Assembly (NCBI GenBank): GCA_921293015.1
Contig: OV121081.1
Location: 78,943,022-79,007,021 of the forward strand
Reading direction: 5' to 3'
Origin: Phorcus lineatus
Lineage: Eukaryota > Mollusca > Gastropoda > Trochida > Trochidae
Length of the DNA: 64,000 nt
Position numbers and translations under genes: made by a program. Positions 45,131 through 59,569 of the stretch are shown here, one piece after another. Numbering within the stretch: position 1 is the stretch's first letter; the number at the start of each line of letters is the position of its first letter. The notes beneath the pieces were generated by a model. That model was not told the DNA's origin. It worked only from the letters and a program-made list of their open reading frames with translations, and did no database searches.

Positions 45131-48100
45131 ATGTTCTTGTACAAATGGCTGTCCCTGGCGACCATATTGGTTGTGACTCCCTGGGCAGAGACTCTGAAGT
45201 TCAGCAACAACAGATACGAGTCTCTTCTGGTCGCCATAGGTCCCAGAGTGAAACCAGACCCGAACATTATCAGGGAGCTTATTGTAAGTAAACTGTGGAC
45301 ATTTTAAAGGGGCAGTAGTACGTTTTTAGAAAAATTTATTCCCTCAAAGTTTCTACAAATGTATTATCGTTAGTGGGTTTAGTGCTACTGTTCTTTTAAA
45401 CATATGTATTTTTAGGTGATTCATAATTGTACAATCTCTTTTGAGTTAAAGCTTGTTATGCCAAAGGATATATCTGAAAATCATTTCTTTTATTGTCTTT
45501 TATTTGTTTTACAATCGAAACATTAAAGGTATTCTTAATATCTTGTCTTGTAGAGGTGATTATGAAATGTCATATTGTTTCACAAAAATCTCGCGTTCAT
45601 GTAATCTTAAACGCAGATTGATGAGTGTTGAGTAAATGGGGGAGTATTTTGACAACCGCGTTTGTGCTCATTTGATTTATACCAAATACTGACTTTCTTT
45701 GAATTGTCTCCAAAAAATCCATTCTTATCATTAACTGTTAACTTCTCCCTCTTCTTGTCGAAGATTGCTGTTATACTAAAACATTATATTTTTTACGAAA
45801 ATTTTACTTTTTTTACAGAGGTTCCTGTTTCTAAAATGGTTGATCAGATCATACCTATATGTTTGTGCGTTTGTGCGTTTCACATCTTCATGCAGGGTTT
45901 AAAGTCATAGAATCACTTTTGTAAGGCACATCTTCACGAGAAAATATCTGTTCACTTACACGAATTTTTCTTGTCGCGTCTGCAAATATTTTCATTTTTA
46001 AGCCCGTTTTACAATTAATGTCGACGCTGCTTATTGGCGTCTGCCGTCTCAGTGCGAGTGCGATATACAGGAAATCTAGTAATTGCAGCGCCGATACTTA
46101 AGACAGACTTATTTTTCATTGAGTTTATAACCTGTTTGTTCTTTCTGTATTTGAAAAAGGTATGCATTAGCTATTGTTATTGCATATTCAGGTGGGAATT
46201 AAATTTCTTGTGTTTTACGTCATGGTTTTTGCAAAATGACGTGGTAAGGACTGACGCTCGACAAAGACATAGGGTAGGGGCTTTTTAAACTTCATTATTG
46301 AGGGTTGGAATGCACGCAGGGTTCTGAAAATTGTTGCAAACGTCAGGGGAAAAATCTACTGGAGTGATGAACTATTTGTCTGTTGTGCATTACAATTTGC
46401 ATGGCAAAAATGAGCCACTCCGTGAGTTGTTGGAGTCATATATGCCAAACTTAATCAATGGTGTCAGTTGATCGCGAAGTATCGACTGTTACCAAAAAGA
46501 CACATTTCAAAGCTGATTGTTTTTATACAGTGACAATATGAAGGTAGAACGTCGCAATTATGATCGAAAACCGGACAGTGGCGCGCGTCAAATAGTCAAA
46601 CGTAATTTTGGAGACTTATCTAAAACAGCCAGGAGGGCAGTTAGGAGTTTATAGTCTTTGTTAGGTTATATAACTAGTATCAATATCTATTGGACGTGAT
46701 ATCTACACCTCTTTGCATTTAGAAGGCTGTTTAAGATTTTCATGGAAAACCAGTATTTGTCATATATATGACTTTTGGAAATGAAAAGTTAAGATGTTTT
46801 GATTCTATATAACCACATACGACATTTAGGTCGTATCAAAGGCAAATGATATGTTTGAAAATCACGGAGTGGCTCTTTAATCTGAAACGAACATTTTAGT
46901 ATTACTGTGAATAATATCCATTTAAAACCCTTCGTCACTTATTTTTAATACGACAGTCATTGAAATGTGTTGCAGTACTGTTTTCCAGGTATATAGTATT
47001 AGTGACAATCTAATTAAGATCAAGATCCTTGATAGTATATACAAACAAACATGATTTCAGAGCATGTTGAGACAAGGATCCCAGTACCTACACCGCGCCA
47101 CCAGAGAGAGAGCCTACATAGGAAGCGTGAAGATCTTAGTGCCAGACACGTGGCAGCCCGACCCCAACTGGTCTGCGGCTGTGGGGGAGACGTTTGAGGA
47201 GGCGGATATCAGGGTCGACCATGAAAATCCCATTCATGGGAGCGACCCTTACACCTTCCAGCCTGGACATTGTGGGGAGCCGGGCCGCTACATTCACTTG
47301 ACTCCTGGCTATCTCACTGACCGGAACAACGATAGGGACGTCAACTACGGAAACATGGGTAGGAAATCTATGGAAGGAGTGTATCTAATGATTCCTTCAC
47401 GGTTCCATTTGAACTGAAGTATAATCAGTTATGTCATAAATACTTTGAATCTTATATTTCAATACGGATTCAAATACTGACCGAAATAAACAAGAAGAGC
47501 GTGAGGTCGTGGGAACCTTTCAACACATGCATTGCAAATCTTCCTTTCATTAAGTATTTGTTTTTGATGATCACAAGACGAAAAGGTTGAATATTGAGCC
47601 AATGGCGTTGTGAAATGAAGAGTTGCTAATTTAGATTCGTTGCCAACATAGAGGCCTAAGAGATTCAAAGATTTTAGAAGAACTAAATATGTGTATCAAA
47701 AATTGAAGGCCTTCATTCATTCATTGCCTGGTTAGCTTCAGGTCCATGACTCTGATTATACAGTTTAAGTTCCTTAGTTCTGTAGCGACCATCCAAGTAA
47801 TAAGATAACATTCTCTTTTTGCAAAGAAGTAATAATAAAATTAGGTTACATGTACAAAATATGAAAGAAAATAAATGATTAGGTTAGTTGATTTAGTACC
47901 TTTGCGCAGGTCTGTGTCTGTTGAAAATACTATATGCGTTCTCTATCTTCTATCATTTGCTCTTGCGAATCCAAAAGGGATGCTTGCTTGCAGAATAGTA
48001 TGAGATCGAGAGATCGTAAACTGGAACTTATCTTAACTTACTGTCCTAAGGTCGGTCTCTGGTTCACGAGTTTGCCCATCTACGGTACGGAGTGTTTGAC

Positions 48101-51100
48101 GAATACGGCTTAGGTACCCCTGAATACCCAGATGTATATCTAGAGGACAGCACGCTCTACCCGACCGGATGCACTGCCACCCTAGACCAGGGAGAGTATC
48201 AAGGGAACTGCAGCATTGACCCTCACACTAACCGTCCCGGGGAGTCCTGCTATTTCTTACCCAGCAGGGACAAAAACACCGCCAGTGCTTCCATCATGTA
48301 CGATACAACGGTCAATAAGGTAAGTCCGGTGTTTGATTTCTAAGTTACTTCTGCTGTGGGATTTTAGTTTGCCAGAGTAGCTTATATGTTATATTCATTC
48401 GCGAAAAGGTTATTATTCTTGGGTAATATCTCAGTGGAAATAACTCCATTATGTTCATGTTTCCTGTACTTGAGATTCAGGCGCCATCTGTAAAGTATTC
48501 ACTAATGTTAAGGTAATTGTAATCAATTATACAACTTTAGACGAATGAATTCTACAAAATTAATATTCAAGGTAGTTTGTGTACAAGGGTCATGGGTTAT
48601 TTACGTGTGTCGAAGTGAAGATGATAGGAATGATCATTGCAGGTGACACATTTCTGTGAGAGTAATTCCGATGATCCGGATCTCGTGCATAACCCACTGG
48701 CTCCAAACCAGCAAAACAAAATGTGTAATAACAGAGGAACCTGGAACGTCATCATGGATCATCCAGATTTCAAGGAAGCTAATCGTCCTATTAACAAGAC
48801 AGCGAAGGAACTTGGGCCTTCTATAGAATTTCTGTACAAGCCAAAGGTATCAACAGGACCGCGAGCTTGTGGACGACCCGTGGTGTTGGTGCTGGATGTG
48901 TCCGGGTCCATGACTTCGGTAAGTGATTCTTTATTGTCAAACGAGGGTTAGTCTGTCATTTCAGGGCTACAGTGCGGACGTCAAGAGGTGCGTCTGCTAT
49001 ATAATTAATTAAAAGGGACAGAGCTGATTACACGACCTTTCCATTATTCGACGTGACGATATCATTTTTTTCCATTTCAGTCAAGCATAATTTGTATTGT
49101 AATTCAAATAACAGTAAAGGTAAAAAAGTTTTAGATATCTATTCAATTAACAACCCTCTTAGTTGAACGGTGAGCAACTTAGTCTAAACAGAATGAAGGA
49201 AACAAATAATTTTGCATACAACCTATTCCGCATTTTCATAAGTCAAATTCTCAGTAAATGTTGGCCAATGTAATTCTGTTCCTGTTGACTACATACCGCA
49301 CAATGTCTTATACAATACCAATTTCCTCTAGATTTTATGCAATATCATTCAACTATTTGTCTTGTAGAACAATCGTTACTTCAAGCAGACTCAGACTGCC
49401 GACAAACTGATCCGGGATGTTCTTCCAGCTGGAACCAAGGTGGGCGTGGTCACTTTCTCCTCCTTCGCGCAGGTAGCGGTAAACATGACAACGATCCACA
49501 CTTCCGGTGACAGAGACCGAATAGCCAACAAGCTCCCTGGCGTGGAGGCATATAATGGATTTACTGCTATTGGGCAGGGACTACTTGTTGCTAAAAGGGT
49601 ACACGATTTGATATTTGTTTTTCGTGCAACAGACGTTAATAACAAGAGTTTACTAAAGGACAAACTGAATCAAGGTGCACGCTGTAAACATTGTGTAATA
49701 TAAATTGACGGCAATCAGTTGACTATTACAAATAAATACCAACTCGCTTATAAACAATAACAATGCATTCTGTGACGCAGTGATGTTAAAACCTTGAAAT
49801 TTTATATGTGTAACCTATCTTGGGAGGAAATGATGTAGATAATCTACAGATGATATGTGCAAGAATTTGTTTTCATCCATAGTGAGTTTTGTTAATATCC
49901 TCTTCAAGTTCCTTCATCCTGCATTTGCTAGATGCTAGACACAGCGGGAGAAACTGGGAATGGCAGAATTGTTCTCATCACGGATGGAATGGAGAATGAA
50001 CAACCATTTGTGGAAGACGTTAAAGGAGAGATAACTGCTTCAGGCATCAGAGTCCACAGTCTTGCATACAGCGTTGATGCAGCACCTGTGATCAGCGCTC
50101 TGTCCAGTGAAACAGGTCCTGTAGTTCATGACAATGGTGGCAACGTGTTGGTTAAAATATTCACTTGGGCTTGCCGGCAATCATCTTATAAGTATAAATT
50201 TTTAAGCCATGTCTTTTCCACTTTTAAAGCAAATTTGCTCTTTTTTATTTAAAAGGCTATGAAATATTCGTAAATAAATCACACTCAAATCCACGTTGCA
50301 TAATAAACAAAATAATACCAAAACCAACCATATCATATTCTCATTACACTGTACTTTAGAACTGTCCATAAGCCATTTCAGGTTATTTCAATATACATCG
50401 AAATGAAAAGAAAATAATTGTGATAGATTTTATTGATCCTTTTTTAAGAGAGGGCAATAAATCTTGATAAATGATATATAATTGATATATCACTTTTTTC
50501 TTGAACGTTTTTATGCACATACCTGGTATACGAAGATGAGGCTGTTCTGTCCATCAACATTAATATTGACCAAAATGTGCGTCTACAAGTGCAGACAGGT
50601 GCGAGTGATAGGTTCTGAGTGATTGCAAACTGTGACGAGAATGACACCTGGTGGTTTCTACTTCAGGAGGAATGTACGCCTATTATACAGAGAGCCCAAC
50701 CTCCTCCATACTGGACGGCATCATAGAGCGTCTGATGACCGACATCTCTGTCTGTGTACAGCTTGAAAGGATTGAGGTACGTTTCTCATCTGAATAAATG
50801 GAGATAAATAGTTTTGTGATAACCTTTGGTTTTTAAAACAAATATGTTGATCTAAACATATTTCAGTACACTGTGTTTCCTCTTATAAGCAAAGGGATTG
50901 TGAAGTTATGAACTTTCCACTTATGTCAATTCACCAATCTCATTAATAAATTTGTTTTTAATTGAAATGATTTTTTTTAATATAGTGCAAGTTAGATATA
51001 GTGCAATTAACGGATTTCATTTTTTAAAGTCATTAATTAAGCATGTTCATATTTGACGAGTTAAAGGCCCTGGGTCCTCTGGCTCTCGGTTTCGTCTTGT

Positions 51101-54100
51101 GCCAAAACAACGGGCCTCGGTCCGGTAACTGTATCAATACGGAAACACGTAATAAACACAAGATTGTAGTTGTGTCTGTATTTCTGCTGTATTGCAGATC
51201 ATGAGACGTGCCCTACTGGTTTCGCCAGGTGTGGAGGTTCGTCAGTATGTTGATATAGACTCTACTGTTGGAAACGACACAATCTTCGTCTTCACCCTGC
51301 CTCACGGCGTGGATGTAGATGTGAGCATTGTCTTCTCTCCACTGTACTATACTATACGGAAAGGGATGTTTTTGAACAAAATACATAGAGAACAAAATAC
51401 ATAGGGATATATTTTTAAAGGATAAAAATTAAGATATTAATCTATCAATTCTTAGAGCGTGGGAATTCCACAAAAGAATGAAAGAATTGAAAGCATATTA
51501 TCACTCATAGTGTACTCCCTGAGGTAGCAAAACCATTTCTCTAATTTCCTGCATATTCTCAAACCAGGTCACTTTGATCTCCCCAAGTGGCGCTAGCTAT
51601 ACTTCTGGTTCAACCGAAAGTTCCTTTGATGTTTCGCTCAACATCAAGCGCTTCCGGTTTGAGGTCGCTGAGGTAAATTTAGAAATATCTATTTTTAAAA
51701 GAATTAAGAAATTACCACCTTATGCCTATATTTTGCGTGGTTTCCGGAAGCATTTGCCTTAAATGCCGATTACATTTTTCGATAATTTATTGCTTCAAAC
51801 GCACTTCTTTGCGTCATTTTCACAAAATAATTATAGATATACCAATTGGTGTGAATCCCCTTTATGAATTTAACATACAATGACAAACCCCGAGGCAAAC
51901 ATCTATTTCAAAAATACCTAATTCCTTAGGCTAGCTTTCAGTTACTAAAGAATTTGCTTAAAAATGATAGTCATAAATGTCAACCATACGGCAAGCACCT
52001 AGATGACCTTAACGTTCATAAGAATGAACCTATTATTTTCAGAATGGTACGTGGTTATGTTCACTAAGATCAACCGGAAGTGGTTCCGCGATCCTCGTGG
52101 TGAAGTCCCTCCCAACAGATGACCCGTATGAGGTTCAGTCTTGGATGTCCTCCATGTTCAGTGATGCGTCGTACGGCTCCAAACCAACTGTTGTCTACGT
52201 GCACGTCCACAAAGGATACAATCCAGTCGTCCACGCTGACGTCACAGTGACGGTGGAGAGACCAATGGCGACCCCAGTCGTATTGAAACCACGTGACGAC
52301 GGTAAATGTACGTACCATGGCTACATCGTGTTTTAATTGAATCGATAAAGTTAGTTTATTTGTTTTCCTGTATTATTTGATTGCATGCTTTGATAGATTA
52401 GATTGTTATATTATTGTCAAGGAAAAGAGTTTTCGATACTGCTAAAGAAAGTTATACTGTGTTATTTTGTAGGCTTCGTTATTGACACGCTTAACTTTTG
52501 AAGGCTTGAATTGTTTTAACGGGTATTCTTGCGCGGGCTACCCCCCCCCCCCCCCCCCCCCCCCCCCCCTTTTTATTTTTTCATGGACATAATGTAGGAA
52601 ATGATCTGTCCTATCAAATTGTGGCTTTTAAAAAATTGTCGTTTTTAATGCGTTGGTAACAATTTGGTTGGGAGTTAGGAATGTTACGGACACAGTCAAA
52701 ATGATAACCACAGTAATTACCTGCCCATATCTACTCAAAATGAAATTTTTGAGCGATTGGTTTACTGAGCCTTTCTTAGAACAGTAAGGGTAAGATAATA
52801 TTGAAAAAAGTATGTGTCCAAGCCTATAGGGAATAAGAGTAAACGACGTTATTGAAGTAAGGGATGTATTATTATAAACGTTGATGTATATTGAATATAT
52901 AGGAAATTTCATTTGTTTGTTTGATGACAGTCGCTGACACGATGGCTAACGATGGAGTGTACTCCGCTTACTTCACTCAGTACACGGGCAACCAGCGCTA
53001 CTCGCTAGACGTGGGCGTGAGCTCTACCGCTCAAACAGGCTTCCTTACCGGCGGTGTGCAGTATGGGGGTGCAAGGTCAAGATTTCACAGTAAGTGCCGT
53101 CAACTTACCGTAATGTCTCTGACACATGACATATTTCATGGTTATGGTAACCGTGATACAAGGGATCCTTACATATTTAATTGTTGAAACTAGAGTTCGT
53201 TCTACCGCTTGTTTCACAAAGTCGCTGTGGTCATGTGGTAAAATGAGTTTTCAGTTCCCTGTGATAAAGTCGCGTAACTTTGTGCTTAGATTCAGAAAAA
53301 CACTGGGATCGAGAATTTATGTTTACGGAATCTCTGTTTGATTATCGAAAGTTGAGATAGGGTTATGGCTTGTCCGTCGTCCGTCATAACTTTCCATATT
53401 TTCGACTTCTCCTCCAAAACTACTGTAACCCCAAAGTAAGCTCAAATTTTCAGCATGATATCTTAGTTCCATGAAGATTAAAGTTTCTAAATTTGGTCTT
53501 GACCCCCTTTAATTATAAGCAGGGCATTCATTCTAAGAGCTAAAATAAGTAGAATATCTTCTTTGTAGACATGAAAGCAAGACTCCAAGGCCAGGGGTTC
53601 ATGTGATGTGGCAGGGTTGTAATTATAAGTATCTAAAAAAATGGAATTGCCAATGTTAAAATCTGTAGCCCAATAACGAAATGATCTTAGCAATGTAGAG
53701 TATGGCTGAGCTCGTTAAGACTCCACTTTACTAACAAGATACTGAGCAGTCACAGCTAGCAGGGACAAGCATATGGGAAACTGATATCTTTGCGATTTCC
53801 AAGGGTATTTCCAGGGATTTGGTTGATGATAATTTGGAAAGGATGGACAACAAATTGGGAGTGAGAAGATGGAGGTATGATGCTGAGACATGTAGACATG
53901 AGATATGCACATTTAGTGCTATATTGAGTATTTTACAAGATATGAGAAGGCAAAGAAATAAGAGAGTGGAAATGAATGAAAATGTAGTAACTCCCTACAT
54001 GATTGTTTAAAATAATCCATCCAGGCTACCTTTTTGAGCTACCTTTATGTTTTGACGGATTATTCCTAACGATTTGAGGGGAAGAGCAAATTGGTTAGTT

Positions 54101-55645
54101 TTGTATGATGAAGAAAAGTACACCTGATGTAATCAGCAAACAAGAGAGATCGTTTGAAACGCCCACAGATGCAAGATAAAAAAGCTTGAACAGTTTTAAT
54201 CAAATATCAACAACAAACCCGTTCGTATAAACATATTAGCAACCACTTGTTCAAGCCAGGTATTCTTGTAACGGTAAAAGATGCAAAAACCGTGCATTGA
54301 ACAGTTTTAATACGAAGCAGCGAAAAACGTTTGGAATAACCGTGTTGTATATCACCTTATTGCCTGTTAGTAATCAATCTTTCTGGACTGTAAATCATGT
54401 GTATAAGCTGGGTATCGTGAAGAGTTTAACCTCTTAACAGAAACAAAACCGTTTGGAATAACCGGCTCGTACCTTTCCAGACACCACTAAGCCTCCAGTG
54501 TTTGTCCCTGCCGAGAACTTCACACGAACTTCCTCACCTGGCGCCATGGACGTTAAAGGATTTGTCCCCGATAAAGACAACTTTTCCCCTAGTACCATCA
54601 ATGATCTGAGAGTTATCAACACAGACCGGAAGTTACACCAAGTGACCTTGACCTGGACAGCCCCTGGCGATGACCTCGACCAAGGCACTGGTGGGTCTTT
54701 ATTGGTTCTTTCGTGAAATAGATGAATTAGGAAAAAGGTTACTCATGGATCATTGTCATTATTCTTGCTAAGTAATGACTAAATTACCAAAATAAGGCAA
54801 TTCATCACTTGCATCTTATTTATGGTATTATAATTATTCTTATGGCAGGTTTAAGTTAATTTCATTTTCGTAAAAAAAAGATTATAAACTGTTATCAAGG
54901 TAAACACATTGTCTACAGTGTCATTTCTGAAATATCATTTTGTAATCAATATCATTGTTTACACTAACAGCTATTTCATATCGAAGATCTATTTTACACA
55001 TACAGTAATTTTCACTTTCAACAGTGATCCATAGTTTTAACAAAATTTCCTAAGGTGATGGTTGATTTAAATTCTACCAATGTATCCCTTAATATTTCAC
55101 CTTCTGTGATCCATATGCGTCTTTCAGCCTCGCGTTATGATATGAGGATATCACGAACATCTAGGGATATCCTGCACGACTTCAGCAGCTCTCAGAAGGT
55201 TGGTCTTGCTCTGATAGTATCAGGGAGTCTAATTCCACAGATAGCAGGCTCCACGGAGACCATGACCATGCAGGTACCGTCTAACTGGACCACAGTAGTG
55301 CTGGCCATACAGACTATAGACGAGGCAAACCATGTCTCTGATACGTCAAACCTTGCCACGTCTACGTTCGAGGTTGTCAAACTGAAAGGTTATACGACAA
55401 CAACAACTACGAGCCCACCTGATGTGACCATGCATCAAATTGAAGATGATAGTGTTGACAATGTTGTTATAATTGCTGTTGTGGCCAGTGTCTTGGGCGC
55501 TGTTGTAATTGGGGGAACGGCATCTATTATATATTTGTACCACAAGTATCAGACGTTGGCAAAGACGAATCCATTCACAGCAGACATGACAGAACCTTCT
55601 GTTCCGAACGTGAGGTTTACGTATGGAACCGGAAGGGCTGTTTGA
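45131..55645 (+). CDS. CLCA: CLCA gene B: calcium-activated chloride channel regulator, about 966 aa
   Basis: Thirteen in-phase GT-AG exons: 45131-45283, 47061-47358, 48051-48319, 48643-48918, 49368-49598, 49932-50115, 50667-50776, 51198-51320, 51568-51672, 52043-52307, 52931-53089, 54481-54690 and 55128-55645. The exon 10 donor could instead be at 52301, making the protein two residues shorter. Parts: signal peptide (MFLYKWLSLATILVVTPWAE); zinc-protease motif HEFAHLRYGVFDEY (His156, Glu157, His160); VWA with MIDAS DVSGS (325-329), Thr398 and Asp427 (LITDGM); fibronectin-like domain; one membrane helix at about 906-932; 34-residue tail ending with TADMTEPSVPN. Exons 2, 3, 6, 7, 8, 9 and 12 have the same lengths as in gene A, so the two are tandem duplicates. 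Expected role as for gene A: a secreted or membrane-anchored, self-processing metalloprotein that modulates chloride channels or adhesion. Intron 1 carries a TTAA-MITE. Confidence 0.93.
46408..46880 (+). mobile_element. TTAA-flanked MITE, copy 3 (gene B intron 1)
   Basis: Same sequence as 44319-44796 (GATCGAAAACCGGACAGTGG etc.). The left TTAAAG is decayed to AAAATG; the right end GTGGCTCTTTAA is intact. It lies between exons 1 and 2 of gene B. Confidence 0.85.
52541..52569. repeat. Poly-C tract of 29
   Basis: Uninterrupted C run in intron 10 of gene B. Its exact length is uncertain in any sequencing technology. Confidence 0.9.
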
Positions 55646-58208
55646 ACCATCAACAACTTTCTCAGACAACGCCATTCAATCTCGCCCAATCTTTACTATC
55701 TTTTTAAATTCGTTATATTGCTGAAAGGACGTTGGTTTCAGAGCTGAAATATTGTTCTTTAATTTGAAACCAACAGAGTTAAATTCTAAACTGATTGGGA
55801 AACTTTAAGGGACCAAATGATTAATTAATAGGGTAATTGTATATGATGTATGTTTATAAGAATAGCAAAATTTAACTTGATAGCAACAAATTTTGTTGGA
55901 TTAAAATCGACATTTCGGAGCAATGCTCACTCCTTATTTGGCCGAACGGAGGGAATAGCTGAAAGGGATAATCCCTACATTCTATCTGATGAAGGACTTA
56001 TCATATGTTATGTTTCACAATACTGCTGTCCAGAAAATCCCCCTTTTCTAATGCCTGCTACTTCTAAATGACCTATGACTTCATCTTAATTCATACCAAT
56101 AAGGTAGCACCGTTGTTATAATGTGTTAACATTGTATCGCCTTCAAAAGAATTCGATTTGTTATATTGTCCATTGCTTAGTGGCAAAGTTGGGTTCAAAA
56201 ATATCCATTTTATATGTTTCTTCTCTGTTTTGTTCCTGCATTCTATTTACGCTTGTAAGCTGACGAAATCACTCTTCATGTAGGGGATTGAGTATCAAAT
56301 TGTTTCTTGATGCATTGTGCGTTTAGTAATTTTGGTAACTTTTACAACAGACACTAAGATAAATATGAGTTGGTAGTGTTATGTAGATCAGTTAAGTAAC
56401 ATACGAGTAAATGCGAAGAAGAAGATCGACTTCTTAAGAATTATATGGCTGGTGTTTTTCGATTATCATTGAAAACAAGAAAATATCATAATTTTGGCAT
56501 TTTAGAGATAAAAATGCAAGTTTAGGGAGCCGGTTTGAACCTAACTGAGATCATATGGTATTTAAGCTGTTATGTAAGCCACATGAAAATTTATAGAATA
56601 TTTCCTATGTCACAGTAAGCATTTCATTTACAATGACTAACAAAAAAGCAACACAAAAAGTGACCATCACATGACCCTGCCACTAGTGTAAAGTCACGAG
56701 ACACAGGGTGTTTTAAGTGTTCATAATTGGCGAGGAAATTGGTAGTTTATTTGACTTACTTTACCACAAATTCTGAAACAGCTTTCAATGTTCCATAAGA
56801 GTTTTACATATATGATAAGTTTCTTTTGTCGCGGATTTTAGTGAAAGTTTGTTTAGTGTAGTTAAACGTTTGTAGTACCCTTTGGGCATAGACTGTTGTA
56901 GAAATGTCCTAAGGTGTAATATTTTATAACGCAGGATAAAACTGTCTTCATCCTCAATCTTCATAGCATTTTCATTTTACTTTCATATAAAATAAGTATA
57001 GATACATAATTATTGTATCAACATCGCAACTGTGTTTCCATTTATTTTCTTTATATCATATTTCTTTCTCTTGCACTTCAAATGTGATTTTTTTAAATAT
57101 CATAACAATATATGTTATTTTAGAATTTGTATATCTTTTAAAATAGCTGGTATAGCAAGTGCCTTATTTTCATTTTTAGGAATTTTGAAGATTCTGATCT
57201 TAGTGCACAACTTAAAGAGTTTGTACCATTTATGATAATAACGCTATCAGGTTTTTATCAAATTACGTTTTTTCTTGCAGGTTTTATATATAAAAATGAT
57301 AATTTGAAAAAAGGTTACTTTTGTGACTTACGTTCACCTTAGGCCTTTATGAAAGGACATTTGTCCAAGCAAACCATTACAAAGAACAGTTATCAATAGT
57401 TAGACGCCATCCTATTATTTTCTTAATCGCCCTTTTGAGTCTCTATCTACTTCGTTGATGTCATAGATTTATCATTATACACATAAAAGTAAAGTGTTTC
57501 CCCTTCGTTCAACAAAATGGCACAGTTTCGTTCATAAGGACACTCGTCAAGCTCGTCAGGCATGAAACTAGGCAAACAAGAAGAATACGAAGATAGTATA
57601 GATCTATAATTTGCTTTTAATATAAATTTTCTTTGAACTTTTTGGCTAGGTGTAATTTGGACATGTTATCTTTAAACTCTATTATCATGATATTTTGGGG
57701 ATACAAAATGATATTCATCTTCCATTACAGAAGAATCTCAATCAAAACAAATTCACATAAACGAAATACTTTATCCAAGTGTAAAAATCTCCCAATCGCT
57801 GGTGTAAGTCATGACATGATATTCTAAGGCGTGTTATTTACGAAAACAGAGTTTTTTCAGAACATGTTTCAGATATTACTCATACGATATAACATGTGCT
57901 AAATATTGGAATATGTATGCAGGTGAATTGGCAAGCTAGATAAATGCATGTGCACATACCGCCTTTCAATTCTGTTTGTCTATATTCTCAACCTACAAGA
58001 CATAGTTTGTCGCCGGATCAGGTTGACAACAATTTAATTACATTCATGTAAAAGAGTAAAGGATTTTAAGCATGTGACCTACATTCATTATGAGCCTATT
58101 TAAGTGTATCTGCGGTCAGACACCAATCTCTTTGTTCTTCCTCTCTAGTTAAACAATAGTTAAGTTTGCCTATCTGGGTGTTTTTATCATTTGTGTAAAG
58201 AACAAGTT
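55646..58208. other. Intergenic region downstream of gene B
   Basis: No gene is recognised. At 56460-56610 there is a diverged copy of the repeat at 36130-36680 (AATTTTGGCATTTTAGAGAT, TCATATGGTAT, then CTATGTCACAGTAAG). The remainder is AT-rich with only short chance open frames. Confidence 0.45.
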
Positions 58209-58350
58209 GGTAAGGATAACAGTGGTGTGGTGGTTAGCATGCTTGCCTTTATGGGCCGGGTTCAAATCCCAACTTCAAATTTAAGTATCTTGAAATTTCA
58301 ACTTAACATTTTGAAATTTCAACTTTACCTTGAAATTTCAAGATATAAAT
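58209..58350 (+). repeat. tRNA-derived SINE
   Basis: GTGGTGTGGTGGTTAGCATG resembles an A box region, and GCCGGGTTCAAATCCC is a good B box about 40 bases downstream. A tail of three TTGAAATTTCAA-type palindromic repeats follows, ending in an A-rich run (AAATTAAAAAAACA). A tRNA head, short body and A-rich tail fit a SINE; it does not fold as a complete tRNA gene. Confidence 0.6.
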
Positions 58351-59569
58351 TAAAAAAACAGATGGCCCTAATATGCCACCGTATATAGTTTCCCCATGTA
58401 CCCGTGATATTGTTTACGGTTTATCTCACCTGTAAGTTTCCCACTATCATTAACAATATCTTAAATGTGCTGCACTAATGCAGCTTTATGAAAATGTGTT
58501 TTTTCCCCAAGTGATATTGTGTAACGTGTATCTCTCCTGTACACATTTCTATATCATTCAGCTGATCTAATTGTATTGCACCCTAACAACGCTACATAGC
58601 CTATAACATCATATTTGATAGTAATCACTCGGCAGCCAGTTTCATTTGCCTCTAGGTCATAACCGTCTTCAAAGGTAAAACGTAAGATATCAATATCATT
58701 CCCCAATCTTAAGGCTGTCGCGGTCCTTTGCCTCCCGGCAATTGTCTCCTGCACGTATTAAAAACCGCGACCAAATGTTACTTATTATTCCCTGGTATCG
58801 CTGACCAAGTTCCGTGTTTATTTCGACCGTAGGTGAGTGTCGTAGTCTTTCATATTTTACTAACGAATATTTCAACTTCTCAATTTTTTCTTATTAATAT
58901 CATTGGCCTTTAGTTTCCATACTGCCATATGAATTGAAATAGGCGTATAAGCGAGTATAAGGAATGTTATAATGTAATATTAGTATGTCACTACTAATTT
59001 ATTTACCAATAAACTTTAAGTCAGCTTATAAATCGAGGAAAAATTCATTATAATATGAATACAAAGTTCTCTGCTTAAGCATTTCAATGGTTCAGTGTCT
59101 TATTGCACTTTTTGAGCAATTCTGCACATCAAATATGTGCATTAAAAACGGTTTACAATATATGAGTAGGCTATAAATTACTTTTTTAATCATTATTAGG
59201 TGTTACTGTGACAACAAATTCGCGAAACCATATCGCTTGAATCCGTTTAATTTGTCATGCCAAAAAAGTCTCATGAATACGTTTGACAGGCATGGCCAGA
59301 TATATTTATGTTTCCATGCTATAACATACATACTGTAAGGTTCATAGACATGACGTAAATTACAATTTTATTTTTTAATTTCCCAACAGTTATCGCATTT
59401 ACGTGTACAAGTATATGAAATAAATATAGCATATTTAAAATTGATCTTGTAAAACACATTTCCACACATTGCTAAAGGTATAGTTGTATCTAAATCCATG
59501 CAAGACTTAAAACATTACTACTACACTAGAAATGTTTACAATTGAAATATTGATTGGACATATATTCAG

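Noticed and set aside
58209-58280. tRNA gene
   Set aside because: A and B boxes are present, but no acceptor or anticodon stem forms and an A-rich tail follows; a SINE fits better.
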